Assembly (NCBI GenBank): GCA_030626365.1 | Contig: DAOUPC010000009.1 | Location: forward strand, 1-20,151 | From: Paracoccaceae bacterium | GTDB lineage: Bacteria; Pseudomonadota; Alphaproteobacteria; Rhodobacterales; Rhodobacteraceae | DNA length: 20,151 nt | Direction: 5' to 3' | Shown: positions 1 through 7,428 of the stretch, one piece after another | Numbering within the stretch: position 1 is the first letter of the stretch | How the letters are laid out: each line of letters starts with the position of its first letter | Made by a program: the position numbers and the translations under genes | The notes under the pieces: generated by a model | What the model saw: only the letters and a program-made list of their open reading frames with translations | What the model was told of the DNA's origin: nothing | The model's database searches: none

Positions 1-827
1 ATGCAATCCGTGATGTGACCGCGACAGTCGAGAGCCTTGATCTGATCACCGCGTCGATCCTGTCGAAAAAGCTGGCCGCCAGCCCGGATGCCCTGGTGCT
101 GGACGTCAAGGTGGGTAGTGGTGCGTTCATGAAAACCCCTGCCGAGGCCCGCGCGCTGGCCACCGCATTGACCGAAACGGCCAATGCCGCCGGGTGCCGG
201 ACCACGGCGATCATTTCGGACATGAACCAGCCACTGGTGCCGGCATTGGGCAATGCGCTGGAGGTGGCCGAGATCATGAAGGTGCTGACAGGTCAGGTTG
301 CGGGCCAGGATACAGGGCCATTGGTTGCCCTAAGTGCGGCGCTGGGCGGGGTGGTTCTGGTCGATGCGGGGCTGGCGGGCGATGCCCAGCAAGGCGCGGA
401 TCAGATCGTTGCGGCGCTGAATGACGGGCGTGTGGCCGAACGGTTCGCCCGGATGGTCGCCGCGCAGGGCGGACCTGTGAACTTTGTCGATAACTGGGCG
501 CGGCTCTTGCCCGAGGCCAACGTGATCCGCGAGGTTCCGGCCTCTTGCGATGGCTATGTCACGGCGATGAATGGCGAGGCGCTGGGGCTGGCGGTTGTGG
601 CGCTGGGCGGCGGGCGGCAGGTGGAAAGCGATGTGATCGACCCGGCGGTGGGCCTGTCCGGGTTGGTGCGTCTGGGGGACCGGGTTGCGCGTGGTCAGCC
701 ACTGGCGGTAATCCACGCCGGGCGCGAAGACGCAGCACGCGCCGCCGAACAAACCGTGCGCCGGGCGATTGTAATCGGTGATGCGCCCGCCGGGGTGCCG
801 GATCTTATTCATGAAAGGGTTGGCTGA
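1..827 (+). CDS. deoA: Thymidine phosphorylase DeoA (3' part, 5' end outside window)
   Basis: DeoA cleaves thymidine or deoxyuridine with phosphate to give the free base and 2-deoxyribose-1-phosphate in the cytoplasm. The frame is open from base 3 and the gene starts upstream of the window, so about 274 C-terminal residues of a protein usually near 440 are present. The visible start reads AIRDVTATVESL, followed by ITASILSKKLA and DVKVGSGAFMKT, which match the conserved central segment of pyrimidine nucleoside phosphorylases (phosphate/substrate-binding lobe). The C-terminal half, with the GGGRQ stretch, is the usual alpha/beta lobe and PYNP_C domain. The stop TGA shares its A with the ATG of deoB, so the two are translationally coupled. 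The product deoxyribose-1-P is the substrate of DeoB. I see no defect in the visible part. Confidence 0.95.
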   Translation, partial: AIRDVTATVESLDLITASILSKKLAASPDALVLDVKVGSGAFMKTPAEARALATALTETANAAGCRTTAIISDMNQPLVPALGNALEVAEIMKVLTGQVAGQDTGPLVALSAALGGVVLVDAGLAGDAQQGADQIVAALNDGRVAERFARMVAAQGGPVNFVDNWARLLPEANVIREVPASCDGYVTAMNGEALGLAVVALGGGRQVESDVIDPAVGLSGLVRLGDRVARGQPLAVIHAGREDAARAAEQTVRRAIVIGDAPAGVPDLIHERVG

Positions 828-2038
828 TGGCACGCGCATTTCTGGTGGTCATGGATTCGCTCGGCATTGGCGGTGCCCCCGATGCGGATCGTTTTTTCAA
901 CGCCACATTGCCTGATACCGGGGCCAATACGCTGGCCCATATCGCACAGGCCTGCGCCGATGGTCGCGCCGAAGAGGGGCGCAGTGGTGCGCTGCACCTG
1001 CCCAATCTGGATGCTTTGGGGCTGGGCGCTGCGGCGCGCCTGGCTTCGGGGGACCCTGTGCCGGGGCTGGATGCAACACCGCAGGGCATGTGGGGGGCCG
1101 CGACCGAAGTTTCGCAAGGCAAGGACACGCCATCGGGGCATTGGGAACTGGCCGGGGTGCCGGTTCCGTGGGACTGGCATTATTTTCCCGATACCTGCCC
1201 GGCCTTTCCACCTGAACTGGCCGATGCTGCGGCACAGGCCGGCGGAACGGATGGAATTCTGGGCAATTGCCATGCCTCTGGCACCCAAATTATTGCCGAA
1301 CTGGGGGGCGAACATATGCGCACGGGCTGGCCGATTTGTTATACCTCGGCCGATTCGGTGTTCCAGATCGCAGCGCATGAAGAAACCTTTGGCCTTGATC
1401 GGTTGCTGCGCCTTTGTGCCGATCTGGCCCCGCGCCTGCACGCGTTAAAGGTGGGGCGGGTGATTGCCCGGCCTTTTCTGGGCGATGCCAAGGCTGGGTT
1501 CACCCGTACCGGCAACCGGCGTGATTATGCCATTGCCCCGCCCGCGCCGGTGCTGAGCAATTGGGTGCAGGATGCGGGCCGGCATGTCTATGGCATTGGT
1601 AAGATTGGTGATATTTTCTCGATGCAAGGGATTGATGAGGTCCGCAAAGGCCCCGATCAGGTGCTAATGGGGCATCTGTCCGATCTGGTGGATAGCGCCG
1701 TGGACGGCAGCCTGACATTTGCCAACTTTGTCGAATTCGACAGCCTTTATGGCCATCGCCGGGACATTTCCGGCTATGCCCGTGCGCTGGAATGGTTCGA
1801 TGCGGCCCTTGGCCCGGTTCTTGCCCGGTTGCGGGCAGGTGACATCATGGTCCTAAGCGCAGATCACGGCAACGACCCCAGTTGGCCCGGTACCGACCAC
1901 ACCCGCGAACGGGTGCCGGTGCTGGTGGCGGGCAAAGGGGCCGGGGCGCTGGGGCAGATGGGGTTCGTTGACGTTGCCGCATCCATCGCCGCGCATCTTG
2001 GCGTACCTGCGCAGGGGCCGGGGCAGCGCATTTTCTGA
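827..2038 (+). CDS. deoB: Phosphopentomutase DeoB
   Basis: DeoB interconverts (deoxy)ribose-1-phosphate and (deoxy)ribose-5-phosphate, linking nucleoside breakdown to central metabolism. At 403 aa it is close to the E. coli length of about 407. It is an alkaline-phosphatase-superfamily enzyme: the N-terminal metal Asp lies in VVMDSLGIGG (D10), the nucleophile loop GKDTPSGHWE holds the Thr that becomes phosphorylated (T101), and the second metal cluster is in ADHGNDPSWPGTDHTRE (about D346, H347, H358). The middle of the protein is the DeoB-specific cap domain. The ATG overlaps the deoA stop by one base, which fixes the start and suggests coupling. An 81-bp gap separates it from upp. All catalytic residues expected for the family are seen. 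Confidence 0.96.
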   Translation: MARAFLVVMDSLGIGGAPDADRFFNATLPDTGANTLAHIAQACADGRAEEGRSGALHLPNLDALGLGAAARLASGDPVPGLDATPQGMWGAATEVSQGKDTPSGHWELAGVPVPWDWHYFPDTCPAFPPELADAAAQAGGTDGILGNCHASGTQIIAELGGEHMRTGWPICYTSADSVFQIAAHEETFGLDRLLRLCADLAPRLHALKVGRVIARPFLGDAKAGFTRTGNRRDYAIAPPAPVLSNWVQDAGRHVYGIGKIGDIFSMQGIDEVRKGPDQVLMGHLSDLVDSAVDGSLTFANFVEFDSLYGHRRDISGYARALEWFDAALGPVLARLRAGDIMVLSADHGNDPSWPGTDHTRERVPVLVAGKGAGALGQMGFVDVAASIAAHLGVPAQGPGQRIF

Positions 2039-2119
2039 GGTTGCCGGGTTGCGGTGGGCGCGAGTCTGACCCAAAAGGGAATGCAACCTGCCACCATCAC
2101 CATTTTGGAGAGCCCTGCC

Positions 2120-2752
2120 ATGTCTCAACATCTGACAATCGTCGATCACCCACTGGTTCAGCACAAGCTGAGCCTGATGCGCGAACGTGACACGCCCACG
2201 GCTGTGTTTCGCCAGTTGTTGCACGAGATCACCCAGTTGCTGGCCTATGAAATCACCCGTGAAATGCCGATGACCACCAAACCCATCGTCACCCCGATGG
2301 AGCCGATGGAGGCCCCGACACTGGCAGGCAGAAAGCTGGCGCTGGTGTCGATTTTGCGGGCCGGTAACGGGATGCTGGATGGGGTGCTGGAACTGATCCC
2401 GCTGGCGCGGGTCGGGTTTGTCGGCCTTTATCGTGACGAAGAGACCCTGAAACCGGTGCAGTATTATTTCAAGGTTCCCGAAAAGCTGGAGGACCGCCTG
2501 GTGATTGCCGTGGACCCGATGCTGGCCACCGGTAATTCATCCGTGGCGGCGATTGATCTGCTGAAAAATGCGGGCGCTAAAAACATCCGGTTTTTGTGCC
2601 TTCTGGCCGCACCAGAGGGCGTGGCGCGCATGCAAGAGGCCCACCCAGATGTGCCAATCGTTACGGCGGCACTGGATCGGGGGCTGAACGAAAAAGGGTA
2701 TATCATGCCCGGCTTGGGTGACGCCGGGGACCGCATGTTTGGCACCAAATAA
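2120..2752 (+). CDS. upp: Uracil phosphoribosyltransferase Upp
   Basis: Upp salvages uracil with PRPP to UMP. From the ATG at 2120 it is 210 aa, against 208 in E. coli. The frame is open further upstream (from 2054), but only the 2120 start is preceded by a good ribosome site (TTTTGGAG, with the ATG about nine bases on) and gives the usual N-terminus that leads into HPLVQHKLSLMR. Diagnostic motifs are SILRAGNGMLDG (residues 78-88), the PRPP loop VDPMLATGNS (131-140) and the uracil-binding C-terminal tail YIMPGLGDAGDRMFGTK. It follows deoA-deoB on the same strand, which fits one pyrimidine salvage operon, although an internal promoter in the 81-bp gap cannot be excluded. A hairpin starts at its stop codon. 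Confidence 0.96.
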   Translation: MSQHLTIVDHPLVQHKLSLMRERDTPTAVFRQLLHEITQLLAYEITREMPMTTKPIVTPMEPMEAPTLAGRKLALVSILRAGNGMLDGVLELIPLARVGFVGLYRDEETLKPVQYYFKVPEKLEDRLVIAVDPMLATGNSSVAAIDLLKNAGAKNIRFLCLLAAPEGVARMQEAHPDVPIVTAALDRGLNEKGYIMPGLGDAGDRMFGTK

Positions 2753-2786
2753 ACCCAAATAGCGCGCTTTACTCGGTTTGGGTTTT
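2751..2786 (+). terminator. Rho-independent-type terminator after upp
   Basis: A perfect 9-bp inverted repeat, AAACCCAAA (2751-2759) and TTTGGGTTT (2777-2785), starts at the upp stop codon and ends in a run of four T. The 17-base loop contains a small palindrome, AGCGCGCT. The stem is AT-rich and the T run is short, so termination may be partial. It lies only about 35 bases before the start of the SPOR protein gene. Confidence 0.6.
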
Positions 2787-2820
2787 GCGGCATTATTGTC
2801 CACATCTTGTGGGGGCAATG

Positions 2821-4245
2821 ATGAAACTAACAAGGGTTATTGCAGTTGGGATTATGTTGGGGTCGGTCACGTTAAGTGCACTGAGCGCACAAACCTTGCG
2901 TAATTCCGCGCCCCCGGCCGAATTTCCGCCAGCCTCTTACAAGGGCAACCAATACGTGGACAGCCGCGGATGTATCTACATCCGGGCTGGCATTGACGGC
3001 AATGTCACCTGGGTGCCAAGGGTGTCGCGCAGTCGCAAACAGGTATGTGGATATAAACCCTCGGCTGTGGCCAACTCGCAACCGACCCCCGCGCCAAAGG
3101 CCGCGCGTGCCCCGGTTATCATCACGGCCACGCCTGCACCGGCCACGCCCTCTGCGGCATCGGTAAAGGCACGGCCAGTCCCTGCCGCCGCCGTCACCCC
3201 CCCTACCGCACCGGCCCGGACGCCGCGTGTCACGTCTGCACAGCGCAAGCCATCGCCAGGGCCTGTGCCAACCGTGATCGGGTCCGCCAAAAAGGCACCG
3301 GCCCGCCCCAAAACCACATCAGCGCCTGTTGCCAAAGCACCGGCCGCCGCACCCTCGCCGGCACCTGTCGCGACGGTGGTTTCCGCGCCCCAAGGCCGCA
3401 AGGCCGCAACGCCGACACCAACACCGACACCAACACGGGCCGCACCCACAACACCTGCGGGCGGCTGTTCCAATGCCTCTGCCTTCAGCCAGCAATTTAT
3501 CAACAAGCGGGGCGGGCGTTTCAAGGTACGCTGCGGCCCGCAGACCGAAGCACCGGTAACCTATGCGCGCGGCGAGAAACACTCGGCTGTCACCAGCGTG
3601 CCGTCCGACACCCGTGTGGTGCCGCGCCATGTTCATGATAAACGCCAGAATACCACGAACGTCTCTGTTCCTGCGGGGTATAAAGCCGTCTGGGATGATG
3701 GCCGGCTGAACCCCCACCGGGCTGAACGCACCTTGCGCCCTGCTCAGGTGCGGGGGGTCGTCAATGTCCCCTCTGGATACAAGTTGGTGGATTGGGGTGA
3801 TAACCGTCTGAACCTGAACAGGGGGGTCAGGACCGCGCAGGGCGATGCCCAGAGCAACCAGATCTGGAGCAATACAGTCCCCCGGACGCTGGTGAATGTT
3901 CCGACCCGGGCAAGGGTTGTGACTGTGGCCCGTGGGACCGCGCCGGCGCAGGACCCGCAGACCGTGGTAACCCGGCTATCAACGCGGTCTGCACCTGTGG
4001 CACCACCGGCGGCATCATCTGGCCGGCGCATCTATGTTCGTGTGGCGATCTATTCGGCCGAGGCCGAGGCCCGCGCGGCTGCCCAATCGCTGGCCCGTGC
4101 CGGTTTGCCGATGCATCTTGGGGTGATCAAATCCAGCGGTAAAAAGGTTGTTCTGGCTGGCCCATTTGCCACAAAGGCGCAGGCCAGAACGGCACTTGGA
4201 CAGGTCCGGGGGGCCGGGTTCCGGCGCGCGCGGCTTAGTAAATAG
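2821..4245 (+). CDS. Secreted SPOR-domain protein with Pro/Ala-rich linker
   Basis: SPOR domains bind glycan strands stripped of stem peptides at the division septum, so a septal peptidoglycan role is inferred. The protein is 474 aa from ATG 2821. The adjacent ATG at 2818 or a TTG at 2785 are possible, but the TTG lies inside the upp terminator, while GGGGG at 2811-2815 suits 2821. Residues 1-23 form a signal peptide ending ALSA before QT. A conserved-looking Cys-containing segment follows (RGCIYIRAG to QVCGY). Residues 75-220 are low-complexity Ala/Pro/Thr. A second two-Cys segment (GGCSN to VRCGP) and two related repeats (VPAGYKAVWDDGRLN, VPSGYKLVDWGDNRLN) precede the C-terminal SPOR domain (about 400-474, RIYVRVAIYSAEAEARAAA). 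The architecture matches SPOR proteins of Rhodobacterales. The exact role is not known from the sequence. Confidence 0.85.
   Translation: MKLTRVIAVGIMLGSVTLSALSAQTLRNSAPPAEFPPASYKGNQYVDSRGCIYIRAGIDGNVTWVPRVSRSRKQVCGYKPSAVANSQPTPAPKAARAPVIITATPAPATPSAASVKARPVPAAAVTPPTAPARTPRVTSAQRKPSPGPVPTVIGSAKKAPARPKTTSAPVAKAPAAAPSPAPVATVVSAPQGRKAATPTPTPTPTRAAPTTPAGGCSNASAFSQQFINKRGGRFKVRCGPQTEAPVTYARGEKHSAVTSVPSDTRVVPRHVHDKRQNTTNVSVPAGYKAVWDDGRLNPHRAERTLRPAQVRGVVNVPSGYKLVDWGDNRLNLNRGVRTAQGDAQSNQIWSNTVPRTLVNVPTRARVVTVARGTAPAQDPQTVVTRLSTRSAPVAPPAASSGRRIYVRVAIYSAEAEARAAAQSLARAGLPMHLGVIKSSGKKVVLAGPFATKAQARTALGQVRGAGFRRARLSK
3391..3435 (+). repeat. Short tandem repeats coding the Pro/Thr/Ala linker
   Basis: Two copies of an 8-base unit CAAGGCCG (3391-3406) are followed by two perfect copies of the 12-base unit CCGACACCAACA (3412-3435), which code Thr-Pro repeats in the linker of the SPOR protein. 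Such in-frame repeats can change linker length by slippage without breaking the frame. Confidence 0.6.
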
Positions 4246-4271
4246 GTCAGGCGGACCAGCCCAGTCAGGCG

Positions 4272-5285
4272 CTAACCGCCACAGATATTCTGCAACAATA
4301 CCCAGTCGCGATCCGGCAGCACCGGTTCCAGAGAACGCCCCGCCATCGGGTCCGCCTCGATCAGGCCCAGCACCGTTTCTCCGGTGATGTCACGGGCATA
4401 GGCATAGGGCGTCGATGCAATGGCTGCCTGGGCAAAAACGCTTAGGGTTTCGTCGTCCGGCAGGGTGGGGCGGGGGGCCGCCAGCACCTGTTCGGCATAA
4501 AAATCCAGATTGCCCGGCGTCAGGTTTCCGGTGGTCAAAAGCCGGAATGCGGCGACAGGCCCGGCGCGGGACAAAAGGTCGGCCAGGGGATCAAAGGCAA
4601 TTGCGCGGGCGCGTTCGGACAGGACATAGCCAGCGGCGACTGCCGGGTCATCATAATCCTCGATCACGGCCTTGTTCAGCACGACAATACCGCCGGGCAA
4701 ATGCAGGCTGTCGCGGACACCTGCACGCATGACGGCCAGTTGGCGCACGCCGGTCCGACTGGCCAGGCGCGCCAGAACGGGGGTGGTTTTGGGGGTGGCA
4801 CAGGCCGGGCCTGTGACCCGCTCGATCCGCCCCAAAAGTGCCTGGCCAATCGCTTGCCGCTTGACCTCGGGCACCACGCTGACCGTGTGGCGGGTTAGCG
4901 CGCCGGGCAGCCAGAACACCAGCAGCGCCAGCACCGCGGCAATCGTGCCCAGCACCGAAATCAGGCGCAACCGGCCGGGGCGTGGCTGGGCGCGGTCAAT
5001 CGCCTGACGCAGGGTTTCTATCGCGTCGATCATCGACGCTTCGCCCTCGTCCAGTTCCAGGGTTTCTCCGGGGTCGCCATCGGGGTTGTAGATTGCCGGC
5101 CTTTGACCGGGATTGATCCGCCTGACCGCCGCCAGGGACCAATGGGTCAGCGCCGTGTTGTTGGCCCCCGTGATGGTCAGCGTTGCCTCGCCAATCGATA
5201 CACGGACCTCGCGGCGCTGATCATCCGGCGATGCCCGCCACAGGCCGGTCGCCTCGAGCCGTTCATATTGCTTTAGCGCCGTCAT
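4272..5285 (-). CDS. Membrane protein resembling an M48-type metallopeptidase without the HExxH site
   Basis: 337 aa, not assigned to a named family with certainty. Residues 1-95 look like a beta-rich PH/GRAM-like domain. One strong transmembrane segment lies at about 106-129 (LRLISVLGTIAAVLALLVF). The C-terminal part resembles M48 peptidases: LHLPGGIVVLNKAVIEDYDD (195-213) corresponds to the segment that normally precedes the zinc-binding helix. Where HExxH would be expected the protein reads GYVLSERARA (219-228), with no His. The fold may therefore be kept without peptidase activity; this is inference from motif layout. The ATG at 5285 follows no strong ribosome site that I can see. It converges on the SPOR gene with a 26-bp gap, and its upstream side carries two hairpins that end the neighbouring transcript. 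Confidence 0.7.
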   Translation of the reverse strand: MTALKQYERLEATGLWRASPDDQRREVRVSIGEATLTITGANNTALTHWSLAAVRRINPGQRPAIYNPDGDPGETLELDEGEASMIDAIETLRQAIDRAQPRPGRLRLISVLGTIAAVLALLVFWLPGALTRHTVSVVPEVKRQAIGQALLGRIERVTGPACATPKTTPVLARLASRTGVRQLAVMRAGVRDSLHLPGGIVVLNKAVIEDYDDPAVAAGYVLSERARAIAFDPLADLLSRAGPVAAFRLLTTGNLTPGNLDFYAEQVLAAPRPTLPDDETLSVFAQAAIASTPYAYARDITGETVLGLIEADPMAGRSLEPVLPDRDWVLLQNICGG

Positions 5286-5333
5286 TTAGCTGGGCTGCCC
5301 GTGCCTTGTTTTCCATCACCCTAGCACAGGAAA

Positions 5334-5368
5334 ATCCCTTGCGGCAAACAGCTTTGCCGCAAAAGGAT
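5334..5368 (-). terminator. Strong hairpin terminator for the DUF2892 transcript
   Basis: A perfect 10-bp stem TTGCGGCAAA / TTTGCCGCAA (5339-5348 and 5353-5362) with a 4-base loop is extended by ATCC/GGAT pairs across a small internal loop. Read on the minus strand the stem is followed by GGGATTTT, which suits termination of leftward transcripts from the DUF2892 and perhaps the acyl-CoA synthetase gene before they enter the M48-like gene. Confidence 0.7.
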
Positions 5369-5372
5369 ATGG

Positions 5373-5394
5373 GCAGGGCGTCTTCACACCCTGC
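5373..5394 (-). other. Second hairpin between the DUF2892 gene and its terminator
   Basis: GCAGGG (5373-5378) pairs with CCCTGC (5389-5394), with two further pairs across one mismatch and a 4-base loop. It lies 16 bases past the DUF2892 stop and directly before the stronger terminator hairpin. There is no T run, so it may protect the 3' end or assist termination. Confidence 0.45.
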
Positions 5395-5409
5395 GCTATT
5401 GCCGTGGGA

Positions 5410-5610
5410 TCAGCTGTCGCAGGTGGTTTTCAGGCCAAGACGGCGAAAGATGGATGCCGCCGGGCAAAAGCCTGTAAAGGCCGATTGAAACATATTTGCC
5501 CCGACAAACAAGGTCATTGCCAGCCAGTATTGTGAAACATAAATGCTCAGCAGAACCGACACCAATACAAAGGCTCCGGCCATCGCCATTACGGCACTGT
5601 TTACAGTCAT
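5410..5610 (-). CDS. Small DUF2892 (YgaP-type) inner-membrane protein
   Basis: 66 aa. It matches the DUF2892 membrane hairpin known from the C-terminus of YgaP rhodaneses and from stand-alone proteins: MTVNSAVMAMAGAFVLVSVL, then WLAMTLFVGANMFQSAFTGF, a conserved Cys in GFCPAA and a basic C-terminus (FRRLGLKTTC). Two transmembrane helices span about 7-26 and 29-45. The frame stays open upstream to 5844, but that part is antisense to the acyl-CoA synthetase end. The ATG at 5610 is preceded by AAAGGGATATACC, a good ribosome site. The gene starts 112 bases after the acyl-CoA synthetase stop on the same strand. The function of stand-alone DUF2892 proteins is unknown to me; a link to sulfur-carrier chemistry exists only for the YgaP fusion. 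Confidence 0.85.
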   Translation of the reverse strand: MTVNSAVMAMAGAFVLVSVLLSIYVSQYWLAMTLFVGANMFQSAFTGFCPAASIFRRLGLKTTCDS

Positions 5611-5722
5611 GGTATATCCCTTTCGATACAGCGCGCCAGTATCCGCGCGACTTTTACATTCAAGTACAAGAATATATGGCGTATGGCAAGGAAAAAGGGC
5701 GCACCTGCCAGAATGGTGCGGA

Positions 5723-7351
5723 TCAAAGCCCTTTTGCCACTGTGCGCAGTTCGTATTTCTGGATTTTCCCGGTCGAAGTCTTGGGCAACTCCTGAAACAC
5801 CACCCGTTTCGGGGCCTTGAACGCGGCCAGCGTTTCACGCGCAAAGGCGATCAGTCCGGCGGCGTCAACCGTGGCCTCTTTTTTCAATTCGACAAAGGCG
5901 CAGGGCACCTCGCCCCATTTGTCATCCGGGGCCGCAACCACGGCGGCCAGTAACACATCCGGGTGGCCCATCAGCACGCCCTCTACCTCGACCGAACTGA
6001 TGTTCTCGCCACCGGAAATGATGATGTCCTTGGCCCGGTCGGTGATCTGGATATAGCCATCAGGGTGCTGCACGGCGATGTCGCCGGAATGAAAATACCC
6101 CCCCTCAAAGGCTTCGACCGTGGCACCGGGGTTGCGCAGATATCCTTTCATCACCGAATTGCCCCGCACCATGATTTCACCCTGATCTGTGCCGTTCATC
6201 GGGGTCTGGACCATGTTGGTATCCATCACGGTGATGTCCTCCATCATCGGCATGGCGATGCCCTGGCGGGACTTGACCACCGCGCGGTCGCCCTGATCCA
6301 GACCGTCCCATTTTGCATCGTTCCACAGGCATTCGGTGACATGGCCGAAGGTTTCGGTCAGCCCGTAAACATGGGTCACGTTGAACCCCAGTGCCTCGAT
6401 CTTGGCCAATGTGGCGGGGGCAGGTGGGGCACCGGCGGTAAACACCTCGACCGTGTGGGCGAACGGCTGGCGTTCGGATTCGGGCGCATTGACGATCATG
6501 TTCAGCACAATGGGGGCCGCGCCAAAATGGCTGGCCCCTTCGTTGGCAATCGCGTCATAGATCGCCGGGGCGGTGATGTCGCGGCAACAAATCAGGGTGC
6601 CGCCGATCAGCGGCATCATCCAGGTGTGGTTCCAGCCGTTGCAGTGAAACAGCGGCACGATCGTCAGGTATTTCGGGCGCAGAACCATGCGCCAACTGAC
6701 CACCGTGCCCATGGTCATCAGATAGGCCCCGCGATGGTGATAAACCACGCCCTTGGGCCGCCCCGTGGTGCCCGAGGTATAGTTGAGCGCAAGGCTCTCC
6801 CATTCATCCTGCGGCATGATCCATTCAAAATCCGGGTCGCCCCCGGCCAGCAGGTTTTCGTATTGCTGATGGCGGCCACTGGCCGGATATCCGGCATCCG
6901 GGTCCGGCACCTCGATTATCTGTGGCCCATCGCCGGGCATCTGGTCGCGCGCGGCTTCGGCCAGTTCCAGAAATTGCGTGTCTACCAGAACCACACGCGC
7001 GCCGCCGTGATCAAAGATATAGGCGACCGTGCCCACATCCAGCCTTGTGTTGATGGTGTTCAGCACCGCGCCACAGGCGGGCACGCCGAAATTTGCCTCG
7101 GCCTGGGCCGGAAGGTTGGGGATTATCGTGGCCACCACATCGCCGGGCTTTACCCCCATTGCGGCCAGCGCACTGGCAAGCCGGGTACAGCGTTCGTGGT
7201 ATTCGCCATAGGTTTTCCGGTGGCTGCCGTAAACCACTGCCTCGTCCCCGGCAAAGACGATGGCGGCCCGGCGCAGATGCGACAATGGGGTCAGGGGCAC
7301 ATAGTTTGCAGCGGTCTTGTCCAGACCTGTTTCATCTGCCATCCATCCCAT
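5723..7351 (-). CDS. Acyl-CoA synthetase (AMP-forming), class I adenylate-forming enzyme
   Basis: 542 aa, full length for the ANL superfamily. It activates a carboxylic acid with ATP to an acyl-adenylate and transfers it to CoA. Motifs in order: P-loop YTSGTTGRPKG, VPLFHCNGWNH, VFTAGAPPAP, A5 VYGLTETFGH, A7/A8 YFHSGDIAVQHPDGYIQITD with DRAKDIIISGGENIS, and the catalytic Lys in TSTGKIQKYEL near the C-terminus. The substrate cannot be read from the sequence. Related Roseobacter proteins act on short or medium acids, and some (DmdB) on methylmercaptopropionate from DMSP breakdown; this is only a possibility here. The ATG at 7351 is preceded by GGGAGA on the minus strand; a second ATG three codons in is possible. 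It diverges from the DMT transporter gene across 77 bp. Confidence 0.93.
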   Translation of the reverse strand: MGWMADETGLDKTAANYVPLTPLSHLRRAAIVFAGDEAVVYGSHRKTYGEYHERCTRLASALAAMGVKPGDVVATIIPNLPAQAEANFGVPACGAVLNTINTRLDVGTVAYIFDHGGARVVLVDTQFLELAEAARDQMPGDGPQIIEVPDPDAGYPASGRHQQYENLLAGGDPDFEWIMPQDEWESLALNYTSGTTGRPKGVVYHHRGAYLMTMGTVVSWRMVLRPKYLTIVPLFHCNGWNHTWMMPLIGGTLICCRDITAPAIYDAIANEGASHFGAAPIVLNMIVNAPESERQPFAHTVEVFTAGAPPAPATLAKIEALGFNVTHVYGLTETFGHVTECLWNDAKWDGLDQGDRAVVKSRQGIAMPMMEDITVMDTNMVQTPMNGTDQGEIMVRGNSVMKGYLRNPGATVEAFEGGYFHSGDIAVQHPDGYIQITDRAKDIIISGGENISSVEVEGVLMGHPDVLLAAVVAAPDDKWGEVPCAFVELKKEATVDAAGLIAFARETLAAFKAPKRVVFQELPKTSTGKIQKYELRTVAKGL

Positions 7352-7428
7352 TGGGTTTCTCCCGATTATTCCGCCTTGTGTCGCAATAAGAAAAGATAGG
7401 GCAACGCATTGGTGTTAATGAAAAACGC

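Noticed and set aside
2038..2089. AGGTTGC / GCAACCT inverted repeat between deoB and upp as a terminator
   Set aside because: Only 7 bp with a loop of nearly 40 bases and no T run; not convincing.
5963..7399. Long open frame on + opposite the acyl-CoA synthetase
   Set aside because: It is antisense to a clear family member with all ANL motifs; the translation is His/Gly/Arg-rich and has no recognisable domain, as expected from a high-GC shadow frame.
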